NCBI GenBank assembly: GCA_018396725.1
Contig: JAGTRC010000003.1
Coordinates: forward strand, 1-48,452
From: Candidatus Bathyarchaeota archaeon
GTDB taxonomy: Archaea; Thermoproteota; Bathyarchaeia; 40CM-2-53-6; DTGE01
Length of the DNA stretch: 48,452 nt
Direction of reading: 5' to 3'
Below are positions 24,349 through 32,631 of this stretch, piece by piece. A program made the position numbers and the translations under genes. Every line of letters begins with the position of its first letter. Positions within the stretch are counted from its first letter, which is position 1. The notes below the pieces were generated by a model. That model saw nothing but the letters and a program-made list of their open reading frames with translations, ran no database searches and was not told where the DNA came from.

Positions 24349-25468
24349 AATAAGAAATGAAATGGAGATGGAGGAGGAGCGGCTGCTCTTGAAGGGCTTG
24401 ATGGTGGCTTGTGTAACCCATGAATCCCATGGTAAGACGGCCCTGTGCGTTGGGCTCGCCAGGGAGTTCACCCGTAGAGGGTTGAAGGTGGGATACTTCA
24501 AGCCTGTAGGGGTGCCCCTCGCCAGGCTCGGAGATAGACCCGTCGACGAGGACGCCATACTCTTCAGGGAGGTCTTGGGATTGGAGGCCCCGGCCTGGAG
24601 GATAGCACCCATCCTCCTCAAATACAGGTATCTAGAGGCCATGACGCTCCTGGAGCAGCACAAGTTCGATGAGGCTGTGGCCGAAGCGTATAGGGAGATA
24701 TCCCAGGGCAGGGACCTCATGATATCGGAGTCCGCTAGGGAGCTCAGCCTGGGATCCTCCCTGGGGCTCTCGGTTCCAAGGCTGGCCAGGAAGCTGGGCT
24801 CAAAGGTGCTGCTCGTATCCTCCAGCTGCGAGGACAGGGCGGTGGACGAGGCCATAAGTGCTTGCATTCACCTATCCCGCGGACAGGTAGGCCTCCTAGG
24901 AGTAGTCTTCAACAATATACCTGAGCATCTGACGGGGCGGGTGAAGGAGGTGTTCGGGGAGGCCCTTTCCCTCCACGGAGTCCCGGTCCTAGGGGTTATA
25001 CCGGAGTCGATAGATTTGACGGCTCCAACGGTGGGGGAGGTGGCGGCGGCCCTAGGCGGCGAGATACTATGCTCCGATGAGGCCCTATCGAGGCGCGTGG
25101 AGACCTATATGGTGGGGGCCATGGCCGCCGAAGCCGCCGTGGCGCATTTCAGGAGGGCTAAGGGGAAGGCCGTCATAACCTCAGGGGATAGACCCGAGAT
25201 AGCCCTGGCCGCCCTGGAGACCGACACCTCAACCCTCATATTAACCGATAATATCTATCCTGAGGCGAGGCTCAGAGCCAAAGCCGAGGAGAAGGGAACC
25301 CCGATAATCCTAGTATCCTATGATGCGTATACCACGGTTCAAAGGGTCAGGGAGCTCATCGGGAGGATAAGGGCGGGCGACCAGCACAGGATAGACCTGG
25401 CCCACAGGCTCGTGGCTGAGAACGTGGACGTGGAATCCATAGCCCACCTACTCGGAATCGACATCTAA
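24335..25468 (+). CDS. Phosphotransacetylase-N/BioD-like P-loop protein with DRTGG domain
   Basis: A 377-residue protein of the COG0857 type. The N-terminal P-loop domain resembles dethiobiotin synthetase: ACVTHESHGKTALCVGLARE as the nucleotide loop, then GYFKPVGVPLARLGDRPVDED. The middle DRTGG-like domain runs over about residues 215-330 (VETYMVGAMAAEAAVAHFRR, KAVITSGDRPEIALAALETD). These two domains precede the catalytic domain in some bacterial phosphotransacetylases, but that catalytic domain is missing here, so it is probably a regulator or ligand sensor. Its 14-bp overlap with the ADP-forming acyl-CoA synthetase suggests the pair works together in acyl-CoA metabolism. A downstream ATG at 24362 or 24368 is also possible. 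Confidence 0.8.
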   Translation: MKDHKIRNEMEMEEERLLLKGLMVACVTHESHGKTALCVGLAREFTRRGLKVGYFKPVGVPLARLGDRPVDEDAILFREVLGLEAPAWRIAPILLKYRYLEAMTLLEQHKFDEAVAEAYREISQGRDLMISESARELSLGSSLGLSVPRLARKLGSKVLLVSSSCEDRAVDEAISACIHLSRGQVGLLGVVFNNIPEHLTGRVKEVFGEALSLHGVPVLGVIPESIDLTAPTVGEVAAALGGEILCSDEALSRRVETYMVGAMAAEAAVAHFRRAKGKAVITSGDRPEIALAALETDTSTLILTDNIYPEARLRAKAEEKGTPIILVSYDAYTTVQRVRELIGRIRAGDQHRIDLAHRLVAENVDVESIAHLLGIDI

Positions 25469-25494
25469 GTCGCAGGGGCATATCAGGGGTGAGA

Positions 25495-25938
25495 TTAAGC
25501 CTCCGCCGGCTCCCCATTCCATGTAGGAGGTCTCCCCAGGAACTCATCCAGCGGCATTGAGTTCCCGCATTTGCCAAGCAGGTCTCTATCTCCGGTTATC
25601 AGTTTCAGTTTTCGAGTCTCAGCCACATAGATGTAGGAGGCATCGTAGAAAGTTATGTCCCTCTCAACCGCTATCCTCTCCACGTCCCTGAGGCACTTCG
25701 GGTCGATGGAGTGCATAGGCATCTCCTCTATTATCTTAGACCATTGCTCCACGGCGTCCTCCCAGTCCTCTAGCAGCCCCCGCCTATGCTCCTTCCAGAG
25801 GATGTTCCCCAACTCGTACTTGGTTAGGTCGAGGATCATCAACTCCGTTAACAGAGAGGATGCCCTCCCACCAAACTCCTTCAGCAATGGATAAAGCGCG
25901 GAAGTATCTAAAACTGCCTTCAGCGTTCCCTGCGGCAT
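25495..25938 (-). CDS. VapC-type PIN-domain toxin
   Basis: About 147 residues from ATG 25938 (MPQGTLKAVLDTSALYPLLK). PIN-domain ribonuclease with acidic residues in AVLDTSALY, in LDLTKYELGNILWKEH, in ITFYDASYIYVAE and in LITGDRDLLGK, the four positions that hold the Mg ion. These enzymes cleave RNA, often tRNA or rRNA, when the antitoxin is lost. The start overlaps the end of the antitoxin gene by 19 bp, so the pair is translationally coupled. The usual start would be close to the LDTSAL strand, which supports ATG 25938. Confidence 0.85.
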   Translation of the reverse strand: MPQGTLKAVLDTSALYPLLKEFGGRASSLLTELMILDLTKYELGNILWKEHRRGLLEDWEDAVEQWSKIIEEMPMHSIDPKCLRDVERIAVERDITFYDASYIYVAETRKLKLITGDRDLLGKCGNSMPLDEFLGRPPTWNGEPAEA

Positions 25939-26147
25939 TCCTTCACAGCCCTCACCCATTCATCCTCGGAGATCCCCTCCATCACCCGCAGCAAAGCATC
26001 GATCGCCTCTTCAAGCTTCCTCTTTTTAGCTTGCTCCACAGCTTCAGCTAAAGCTTTCTCGACGACGCCTTTCACGTCTACGTTCAGCTTTTCAACCTCT
26101 TTTTTCAGCTCCTTCCTTATCCTAACGGATAAGACTTCCGTGGACAT
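25920..26147 (-). CDS. VapB-type antitoxin (RHH-like)
   Basis: A 75-residue protein from ATG 26147 (MSTEVLSVRIRKELKKEVEK). A short N-terminal strand (VLSVRI) and two helices fit a ribbon-helix-helix DNA-binding domain. The Glu/Lys-rich helical tail (residues about 35-75) would wrap the PIN toxin encoded immediately downstream. It is the first gene of the pair and probably represses its own promoter, near TATACAAGTGAAATTTGTAT (26161-26180), which is an imperfect inverted repeat. Confidence 0.75.
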   Translation of the reverse strand: MSTEVLSVRIRKELKKEVEKLNVDVKGVVEKALAEAVEQAKKRKLEEAIDALLRVMEGISEDEWVRAVKECRRER

Positions 26148-26160
26148 GCCTCCTTTCCCT

Positions 26161-26180
26161 GTATACAAGTGAAATTTGTA
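26161..26180 (-). promoter_or_regulatory. Palindromic site upstream of vapB
   Basis: TATACAAGTGAAATTTGTAT contains ATACAA/TTGTAT inverted halves just upstream of the antitoxin start. Such a site is expected for autorepression by an RHH antitoxin with its toxin. Confidence 0.45.
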
Positions 26181-26283
26181 TACTTAAGCTTTCCGGCGGC
26201 GAACATGAAGGCAGCCACCCCGCACAGGCTCAAACAGGCCAAGCTTTCCAGCACCTGCCAAGTTAAAAACGGTTATAGGGGAG

Positions 26284-26362
26284 GCCCCGGATCATGGGGG
26301 AGCAGCCCCAAAGCTCACGCGTAGAGCTCTCCCCTTCGCTGTTTACCGTCCGCCGCCGGGGC
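26284..26362. ncRNA. Candidate structured RNA between vapB and rpsJ
   Basis: GCCCCGG (26284-26290) pairs exactly with CCGGGGC (26356-26362). Inside lie GGGG/CCCC (26297-26300 with 26306-26309) and a perfect AGCTC/GAGCT hairpin with a 7-nt loop (26312-26328). It looks like a small multi-branched fold. It is not a tRNA, because T-loop and U33 features are missing, and no SRP or RNase P motif fits. The strand is unknown; a T-run on the minus strand ends near 26265. Rated as a candidate only. Confidence 0.3.
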
Positions 26363-26448
26363 GGGCCGTTACCCCAGCCCACGCAGATATGGTTGAGGGA
26401 TGTCCGGATAAAACCATAGGCCGAACCTAGGTTGCGCGGTGATAACCG

Positions 26449-26757
26449 TCAGATCAGCTCTATCTCTATATACACGTCTTCAGGGGTCTTTATGCGCATC
26501 AGCCTCTTCAGGAACCTCTCATTGGGATCCACGTCTATGAGCCTTTTATGGATGCGCATCTCCCATTTATCCCAGGTGTTGGTGCCCTCTCCGCAGGGGG
26601 ACTTCCGCGTAGGCACCGTCAACTTCTTCGTGGGCAACGGGATCGGCCCCTTCAATTTCACCCCAGCCTTCTCCGCTATCTCCTTTATCTCGGAGCATAT
26701 GGAGTTCAGGTCGTGGGGGTCCGTGCCGGAGAGCCTTATCCTAGCCTTACTAACCAT
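26449..26757 (-). CDS. rpsJ: Small ribosomal subunit protein uS10
   Basis: About 102 residues from ATG 26757 ([19 protein letters not shown]); a GTG nine bases upstream is possible. uS10 is part of the small subunit head. Seen: [11 protein letters not shown] at the start, [19 protein letters not shown] in the loop region, [17 protein letters not shown], and the closing VYIEIEL. The archaeal tail is present and the length is normal. It follows EF-1A by about 90 bp on the same strand, the classic archaeal order, so the two are probably co-transcribed. Confidence 0.95.
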   Translation of the reverse strand: MVSKARIRLSGTDPHDLNSICSEIKEIAEKAGVKLKGPIPLPTKKLTVPTRKSPCGEGTNTWDKWEMRIHKRLIDVDPNERFLKRLMRIKTPEDVYIEIELI

Positions 26758-26844
26758 GGCGGCCACCCTTCGGAGAGGATTGGACGAAATGGAATGAAAC
26801 GCTCGGTTTCACGCCCGGTATACGCTGGGGTCCTCCCTTCCTCC

Positions 26845-28149
26845 TCAGCCTTTCTCAGTGATCTCCGTGACCACGCCTACGGCGATCGTCGTCCCCATAT
26901 CCCTTATGGCGAATCTCCCGAGTTGGGGTATCTCCTTGAAGGGCTCTATCACCACGGGCCTCACGGGGCGCAGCTTGACCACTGCGCCGTCCCCCGTCTT
27001 CAGGAACGAGGGCTTCTCCTCGATCACCTGGCCCGTCCTGGGATCTATCTTCTGGATGAGCTCCGTGAACGTCGCCGCCACGGTGGAGGTGTGGGCGTGG
27101 AGCACCGGGGTGTATCCCTGGGCTATGGCTGTGGGGTGATGGATGACTATGATCCTCCCTATGAACTCCTTGGCCACCGTCGGCGGATTGTCCACGTGGC
27201 CTACCACGTCTCCCCTGTGGATCTCGGTCTTCGCCACGCCCCTCACGTTGAAGCCTATGTTGTCGCCGGGCTCCGCCTGGGGTATCCTGACGTGATGCAT
27301 CTCTATGGATTTCACCTCGCCCTTCTTGTTAGCCGGCATGAATATCACCTCGTCGCCCTCCTTGAGGATCCCCGTCTCAACCCTTCCAACGGGGACCGTG
27401 CCCACCCCGGTTATCGAGTACACGTCCTGGACCGGTATCCTCAAGGGCTTATCCACGGGTTTAGGCGGCGGCTGGAACTTATCCAGGGCCTCGAGCACCG
27501 TCGGCCCCTGATACCACGGCGTATTAGGGCTGAGCTCCGAAAGGTTGTCCCCCTTCCAACCCGAGGCGGGTATGAAGTCGATCTTCGACACGTCGTATCC
27601 CACGGTCTTCAGGAGGGACTCCAACTCCTTCCTGCACTCCTCGTAGCGCTCCTTGGAGTAGTTGACGGTGGGGTCATCCATCTTGTTGATCGCCACCAAT
27701 ATCTGATCCACGCCCAGCGTCTTAGCCAGGTATGAGTGCTCCCTCGTCTGCCCGCCCGGGCCTACCCCCACCTCGAACTCCCCCTTCTTAGCGGATACCA
27801 CGAGCATCGCCACGTCGGCCTGGCTGGCCCCCGTTATCATGTTCTTTATGAAGTCCCTGTGGCCCGGGGCGTCTATGATGGTGTAGTAGACGTGCGGGGT
27901 CTCAAAGTTCTGGTAGGCCAGGTCTATGGTTAACCCCCTCTCACGCTCCTCCTTAAGCCTGTCCAGGACGAAGGCGAACTTGAAGGTCTCCCCGACCCCG
28001 GTCTTAGCGGCCTCCTTCTCATAGGCCTGTATCGTCTTATCATCTATATATCCCGTCTTGTATAGCAGGTGGCCTGTGAGGGTGCTCTTGCCATGGTCCA
28101 CATGGCCTATGACCACCAGGTTCAGGTGAGGCTTCTTCTCAGCGCTCAT
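26845..28149 (-). CDS. tuf: Translation elongation factor EF-1 alpha
   Basis: A 434-residue GTPase that carries aminoacyl-tRNA to the ribosome. Seen: G1 [20 protein letters not shown], switch I region [18 protein letters not shown]3 [19 protein letters not shown]4 [15 protein letters not shown], then the two beta-barrel domains with [16 protein letters not shown] and [20 protein letters not shown]. It ends [19 protein letters not shown]. The length is typical of archaeal EF-1A. A TATA-like element lies around 28198-28208 on the minus strand. Confidence 0.97.
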   Translation of the reverse strand: MSAEKKPHLNLVVIGHVDHGKSTLTGHLLYKTGYIDDKTIQAYEKEAAKTGVGETFKFAFVLDRLKEERERGLTIDLAYQNFETPHVYYTIIDAPGHRDFIKNMITGASQADVAMLVVSAKKGEFEVGVGPGGQTREHSYLAKTLGVDQILVAINKMDDPTVNYSKERYEECRKELESLLKTVGYDVSKIDFIPASGWKGDNLSELSPNTPWYQGPTVLEALDKFQPPPKPVDKPLRIPVQDVYSITGVGTVPVGRVETGILKEGDEVIFMPANKKGEVKSIEMHHVRIPQAEPGDNIGFNVRGVAKTEIHRGDVVGHVDNPPTVAKEFIGRIIVIHHPTAIAQGYTPVLHAHTSTVAATFTELIQKIDPRTGQVIEEKPSFLKTGDGAVVKLRPVRPVVIEPFKEIPQLGRFAIRDMGTTIAVGVVTEITEKG

Positions 28150-28197
28150 CGACTATCCTCCCTTAATTCTCAACTTGTAAAGTTAAGTTACACATCC

Positions 28198-28208
28198 AAT
28201 ATTTAAGC
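28198..28208 (-). promoter_or_regulatory. TATA box of the EF-1A gene
   Basis: On the minus strand GCTTAAATATT lies about 50 bp upstream of the EF-1A ATG, in an AT-rich stretch between two GC-rich blocks. This matches an archaeal TATA element driving tuf and probably rpsJ. Confidence 0.5.
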
Positions 28209-28325
28209 ATTGGTGGAAAAATCCGAGGGGCAAGCCTATAAATCTAAACCCGGCCTTCAAACACCGACTTCGAAGCCCGAGCCTGGGACGGAAAGGAACG
28301 GGGATAAGCCCCCCGATGGACAGGG

Positions 28326-29282
28326 TCAGAGCTCAGGCACGACCCCGGGTATCCTGGGGAAGGGCTGCACCTCAGCCACATGTTCCGCCCCGCATATGTA
28401 GGCTATGAAGCGTTCCACCCCGAGGCCTGCGCCGGCCGAGGGTTTAAGCCTCCCCTCCCCGGCGAGCTCGAGCAACAGCCTATACTCATCCTTCCTTATG
28501 CCGTCCCTCTCCATCTTCCTAACTATCTTCTCGTATTCGTATTCCCTCTCCGCGCCTGAAACGACTTCCCCGAAGCCTTCGGGGAGGATGAGATCGAAGT
28601 TCCGCCACTCCCCCGAGGCCTCATCCTCGAAATCGTAGAATTCCCTCGGTATATCGGTCACCCATACGGGGTCCGGGGACTCCTCTGAGACCCGCTCCTC
28701 CCAGCGTCCCCCGTAGATCTCCATCAACTCATCCCTCCTATAGACCTTGAAGGGCGTCCCCGGCACCTTTAAATCCCTCCCGAGGAGCCTAAGCTCCCCC
28801 TCGAAGCCCTCCCTCACGCGGCGTATGGATTCCACGATGAGCTCCTCGAAGAGGCTGAAGAGCATCTCCATCCTCCCATAGGCTACCTCCAGATCCAGCT
28901 GATTGAACTCGTATAGATGCCTCCCCGTCCCAGCCCTCCGCGCACTCTCGATCCTTATGTTGGGGGATATCACGAAGATCTTCTCGGGGCCTAGGGAGAC
29001 CAGTACCCTCTTATGGATTATCATGCTCTGCATGGTCCTAACCTTTTGGCCGTAGATCTCCAATTCTATCCTCTTCTCGATGCTGGCCGCCGTGTCGGGC
29101 CAGAGGGGATCCGTGGACTTAGCGAGTATCACGGGCAGGATCCAGTAGAAGCCCCTCCGCACCAACAGGTCCACCATCACCTTAAGGACAGCGGTGCCTA
29201 TCCTGAGGATGGCTTCTCCCCCTCGGCTATCCAGGGGCCACCGCCGGAAACCCTCCTCAGAAATCCCCGTTAAAGTCTTCAT
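28326..29282 (-). CDS. Archaeal asparagine synthetase A (AsnRS-like)
   Basis: About 318 residues from ATG 29282 (MKTLTGISEEGFRRWPLDS). It is a class II aminoacyl-tRNA synthetase catalytic domain without an anticodon-binding domain. Motif 2 region: RRAGTGRHLYEFNQLDLEVA. Motif 3: SAGAGLGVERFIAYICG. The segment WPDTAASIEKRIELEIYG precedes them. Archaeal proteins of this kind, close to Asn/Asp-tRNA synthetases, make asparagine from aspartate, ammonia and ATP. The length fits that family (about 290-320 residues). A longer open frame reaches 29447, but the upstream part is AT-rich and unlike protein. The alternative is a truncated AsnRS paralogue with another role. Confidence 0.8.
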   Translation of the reverse strand: MKTLTGISEEGFRRWPLDSRGGEAILRIGTAVLKVMVDLLVRRGFYWILPVILAKSTDPLWPDTAASIEKRIELEIYGQKVRTMQSMIIHKRVLVSLGPEKIFVISPNIRIESARRAGTGRHLYEFNQLDLEVAYGRMEMLFSLFEELIVESIRRVREGFEGELRLLGRDLKVPGTPFKVYRRDELMEIYGGRWEERVSEESPDPVWVTDIPREFYDFEDEASGEWRNFDLILPEGFGEVVSGAEREYEYEKIVRKMERDGIRKDEYRLLLELAGEGRLKPSAGAGLGVERFIAYICGAEHVAEVQPFPRIPGVVPEL

Positions 29283-29500
29283 CCGCTTCTCCCCGAGCTC
29301 TAAGGGTTTCTCCCCGGAGGCTAATAAAAATTTCCATAATAAAACCGTAAAATATACATAAAAATACATTAGAAACGAATAAACATCATAATTATTACGA
29401 GAAAGTCGCACAGGATCCCCTAAGGGAGGAGGCGTGAGGCGAATCATCCCTTCCCTACCTCTATGGCTTAATGTGACTCGTATTAGGAGGGCCCGGAGAG
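29283..29500. promoter_or_regulatory. AT-rich divergent intergenic region
   Basis: No gene. 29330-29400 is strongly AT-rich (AAAATATACATAAAAATACA) and probably holds the promoter of the asparagine synthetase gene on the minus strand. The plus strand leads into the broken pilin gene. Confidence 0.4.
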
Positions 29501-29834
29501 GTGGCCTCTAGGCGTCGCAGATCCCCATATCCCCAGCCGTCGGGGTAATCCTCCTAGTCTCGATCACTGTCACGGCCGCCCTCATAACCTACGTCTACGT
29601 CGTGGGGAACATGCCCTACACGTCGACCAGCAGCGTAGACGTCATAGAGATACATAATGTACAATGGACAAGCCCCAACAAGGCGGTTTTGACGTTATCC
29701 AACCCCGGCTTATCAGCTGAGATCCTTGAAGTAGCGTATGTGGATGCCCTCCAAGGGTTCTCCTGCGGACTCGGGAGACGATAAATATTAAGGATGAGGT
29801 AAGGGACGGGCAACCTCCTGCACAGCCCACATGA
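29501..29834 (+). pseudogene. Frameshifted archaeal type IV pilin-like gene
   Basis: GTG 29501 begins ASRRRRS, the basic N-terminal part of a class III signal peptide. The following hydrophobic core is in another frame from about 29527: ISPAVGVILLVSITVTAALI, TYVYVVGNM, the hallmark of archaeal pilins and flagellin-like proteins. That frame continues with VDVIEIHNVQWTSPNKAVLT and LSNPGLSAEILEVAYVDAL and stops at 29784. A third frame then reads RETINIKDEVRDGQPPAQPT and stops at 29834. Two indels in one short gene point to a pseudogene rather than a single error. The protein would have been processed by an archaeal prepilin peptidase. Confidence 0.65.
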
Positions 29835-30105
29835 GATCCGACGGAAAAGCTCAGAACCTCAATCGTAGGATAAACCCTCAAATATTTCAAGTTGCATGGT
29901 TCGATGTTGGGCATTTCCGAATGGACCCCTCATGTGAGGCCTGGAGGGCCGGGGGGACGGGGTCAAACAGGGCTAGGGGGTGGATCCCCGGCATGCGAAC
30001 TCGGCTTGCTTCGACAAACAGGCTGGTTTGACGCGGCCGAAGCGCTATGGGTGGAGGCTAAGGGGAAACCGATGAACCGGGGATCCCCGCATCCCATGGG
30101 GGAAG

Positions 30106-31017
30106 TCAAACATGGGCGATGGGCTCCTTCATCCCCTCCTTCATGTAGGCGTAGGCCATCCTAGGCGTATTATAAGCTGCTCCTTCCAAGCCTTCCCGGT
30201 TTAGGGCGATCGCCCCGCCCCTCCCCTTTAGGCGGCTCCAAAGCAGCTCTACGGCCTGGGCGCACGCCTCGCTGGGCGGCTTCTCCGCCATCCCATCCAC
30301 AACCCTCTTGGAGAATATGAGGCGCATGAGGGCTTCGCCCCAGCCTGTGGCCGAGGCCCCGCCTATCCTATTATCGGCGTAGGCTCCGCATCCTATGATG
30401 GGGGAATCGCCGACCCTGCCCGGGCGCTTGAAGGGGGAGCCGCCCGTGGAGGTTCCGGCGGCTATGTTACCCCTGAGGTCTAGGGCTACAGCCCCCACGG
30501 TCCCCCCGCCGTCCATCCCCGGCCTAGGGTCGAAGAACTCCCCCGATGATACGGTGCCCCGGGCTTTAAGCCTCTGGTAGAGCTCAAGCTCCCTCTCGAC
30601 GATCAGCCGCTCCTGACCACACGTCTCGAACCCTATCTCCTCCGCGAAGCGCTCCGCCCCGTATCCCACCAGGAAGGCATGCTCCGTCTCCTCCATAACC
30701 TTCCTCGCCAGGGATATGGCCTTAACCACGTTCCTGACGGCGGCTACCGCGCCGAACCTCAGGGTTGAGCCGTCCATGATCATCGCGTCGAGCTCCACTA
30801 CCCCATCCCTGTTGAGGAAGGATCCCACTCCCGCGTCCAAGTTGGGATCCTCCTCCATGAGGTTCACAGCGGCCTCCACCCCATCCAGGGCGGATCCCCC
30901 GTCCTCCAGGACCTTGAAGCCCTCCAGGGCGGCCCTCCACACGGCTGAGCGGTGGGCCTCGACGAGCCCCTCAGGGATGCTCCAAGCCCCCCCATGAACT
31001 ATTATAGCGGGCTTCAC
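30106..31017 (-). CDS. Isoaspartyl peptidase/L-asparaginase (Ntn hydrolase)
   Basis: A 303-residue plant-type asparaginase. The N-terminal AIIVHGGAWSIPEG is typical. The autocleavage site that creates the nucleophilic Thr is DGGGTVGAVALDLRGNIAAG, followed by TSTGGSPFKRPGRVGDSPII and GCGAYADN, the substrate-binding loops. The proenzyme is cut into two subunits before Thr and hydrolyses isoaspartyl peptides or asparagine. It could repair or recycle damaged protein at high temperature. It stands next to a convergent-free gap of about 270 bp on its 3' side in which I see no gene. Upstream, the divergent M24 gene begins after 150 bp. Confidence 0.92.
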   Translation of the reverse strand: MKPAIIVHGGAWSIPEGLVEAHRSAVWRAALEGFKVLEDGGSALDGVEAAVNLMEEDPNLDAGVGSFLNRDGVVELDAMIMDGSTLRFGAVAAVRNVVKAISLARKVMEETEHAFLVGYGAERFAEEIGFETCGQERLIVERELELYQRLKARGTVSSGEFFDPRPGMDGGGTVGAVALDLRGNIAAGTSTGGSPFKRPGRVGDSPIIGCGAYADNRIGGASATGWGEALMRLIFSKRVVDGMAEKPPSEACAQAVELLWSRLKGRGGAIALNREGLEGAAYNTPRMAYAYMKEGMKEPIAHV

Positions 31018-31170
31018 CCCGGATCCACGCCTCCCCTTTAAACGGGCATAGAAGGACTCAAGGATTTAAAACGGTTTCCCGCCCTGAAAACCTTCTTCAA
31101 GCCCCCCATCAACATAATAATCTTTTTTATAGGATGCCGCACTAAATGAGGGGTTGGAGGAGATGCCGTC

Positions 31171-32337
31171 TTGTCCATGATACCCGACAGCGAATACTTG
31201 GAGAGGGTTAGACGCGTCCAGGAGGAGATGATCCTCCGGGACATAGACCTCCTAGTGGGCTACGGCAGCGAGTCGGAGCCCCACCACGTGAGATACCTTT
31301 CGGATTTCATCCCCAACTTCGACTTCGCAGGCTTCATAGTGCCCAGGGAAGGGGAGGCCTCGCTCATCACGGGGGGCCCGGAATCCATCGTGTACGCCCA
31401 GGCCACCTCGAGGCTCAAGAAGATATTCATCCATCCCTTCTTCCTCGAGACCTCAGCCCCGCCATACCATGAGACCGAACACATCAGGTTTAAAGATATA
31501 ATCCCTGAGGCGGCCGATGAACTCAGCAGGATCAGAAGGGTCGGGATAGTGGGTTCGAACATATTCCCATACGCCATCTACCAGGACTTGAAGAGGGCTG
31601 TGGGCGACGCGGAGATCGTGGAGGCAGACTCCATCCTATTCAAGGTCAGGATGATAAAGTCGCCCAACGAGCTGAACGTCATGAGGAAAGCCTATAAGAT
31701 AACCGAGCAATGCCACAGGGAAGCCCTGGAATACGCAGAGCCGGGGCGGATGGAATGGGAGATAGAGGCGAAGGCTAAATCCGCCATGGCCATGCTGGGA
31801 GCCGAAGGACCAGCCTACCCCATATGGGTCTGCTCCGGGCCCAGGACGAACCAGGGCTTAAGCAGATCCACGGATCGCAGGATAGGCAGGGGCGAACTAG
31901 TGCAACTATCGATAGGAGTCAAGTATCAGGGGTACTGCGGCAACATGTGCCGTCCATTCGTGATAGGCGATATACCCGGGAAGGCTAGGAGGCTCATGGA
32001 GGCCGGCTTGGAGGCTGAGAACGCCGTCATAGACGCCATGGAGCCCGGCGTGGAATCCATCCATGTACACAAAGTCTACGAGGAAATACTGCGTAAACAC
32101 GGGTTCGGGAGGGAGTTCACCCTCTACGGCCCAGCCCACGGCACAGGACTACAGGAATGCGAGGGCCCATGGATAAACGAGGAGAACCTCTTCAAACTCC
32201 AGCCGGGGATGGTCTTCAACGTGGATATATGGCTCTCAAACGGCGAATTAGGGCTGAGATGGGAGGACGGCGTAGCCGTGACGGAGACCGGGATAGAACA
32301 GCTCTCCACATACAGACGCGAAATAATATCAAAATAA
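31171..32337 (+). CDS. M24-fold protein lacking metal ligands
   Basis: A 388-residue protein of the pita-bread M24 family (Xaa-Pro dipeptidase, creatinase). I chose TTG 31171 because GGAGGAG lies 8 bases upstream; ATG 31177 is the alternative. The N-terminal creatinase-like domain is residues about 1-150. In the catalytic domain the two metal Asp of true aminopeptidases are replaced: Ser247 in VQLSIGVKYQGYCG and Asn258 in GNMCRPF. His323 (GPAHGTGLQECEGPW) is kept, one Glu is Asp352 (FNVDIWL), and Glu365 is kept in RWEDGVAVTETG. Creatinase works without metal in the same fold, so a non-metal hydrolase is more likely than a prolidase. The substrate is unknown. Confidence 0.75.
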   Translation: MSMIPDSEYLERVRRVQEEMILRDIDLLVGYGSESEPHHVRYLSDFIPNFDFAGFIVPREGEASLITGGPESIVYAQATSRLKKIFIHPFFLETSAPPYHETEHIRFKDIIPEAADELSRIRRVGIVGSNIFPYAIYQDLKRAVGDAEIVEADSILFKVRMIKSPNELNVMRKAYKITEQCHREALEYAEPGRMEWEIEAKAKSAMAMLGAEGPAYPIWVCSGPRTNQGLSRSTDRRIGRGELVQLSIGVKYQGYCGNMCRPFVIGDIPGKARRLMEAGLEAENAVIDAMEPGVESIHVHKVYEEILRKHGFGREFTLYGPAHGTGLQECEGPWINEENLFKLQPGMVFNVDIWLSNGELGLRWEDGVAVTETGIEQLSTYRREIISK

Positions 32338-32420
32338 AATAATAATATGGTGGTGATCAATAAAATCCTGGAAGCGATCCTGAAAGAGAAGGGGTAATCC
32401 TCCCCGTTTCCCCTCCTCCT

Positions 32421-32552
32421 GATCCCTTCTTCATCGGTGACTGCACCACCCCGCTATGGTTAGGGCCAGGGTCTTCGCGAGGGCTAATAGGCTGCTTATG
32501 GTCACGTACTCGTCGGGTGCATGGCGTTCCCTCCCGCGGGCCCGAAGACTAG
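32421..32552. repeat. Direct repeat copy A (duplicated M20 3' end)
   Basis: About 132 bp that match 33919-34051 with five substitutions and one missing base. The similarity continues leftwards more weakly (AAATCCTGG-AGCGATCCTGAA in both copies). Together the copies flank a segment of about 1.37 kb that carries vapBC and a pseudogene. Confidence 0.85.
32431..32552 (-). pseudogene. C-terminal fragment of M20 peptidase gene
   Basis: The minus strand repeats the final codons of the intact peptidase at 33929: HAPDEYVTISSLLALAKTLA then LTIAGWCSHR and stop, against LTIAWWCGHR in the intact gene. A one-base deletion (CATGGCG against CATGGGCG) shifts the frame just before this, and nothing of the gene remains further upstream. 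It is a duplicated 3' stub without its own start. Confidence 0.75.
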
Positions 32553-32631
32553 CATGGATAGGAAAAATCCTATCCGAACTTATACTTAGGGTATCGTATG
32601 TTTTCAGATACAGACTTGCCACTTCTGACTG

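Noticed and set aside
26270-26448. tRNA or SRP RNA, because of an acceptor-like 7-bp stem and GGGAGCAGCC
   Set aside because: No T-loop, no U33, and the GNAR tetraloop required next to the SRP motif is absent.
26548-27933. Long plus-strand frames antisense to EF-1A
   Set aside because: Shadow of the strongly coding EF-1A gene.
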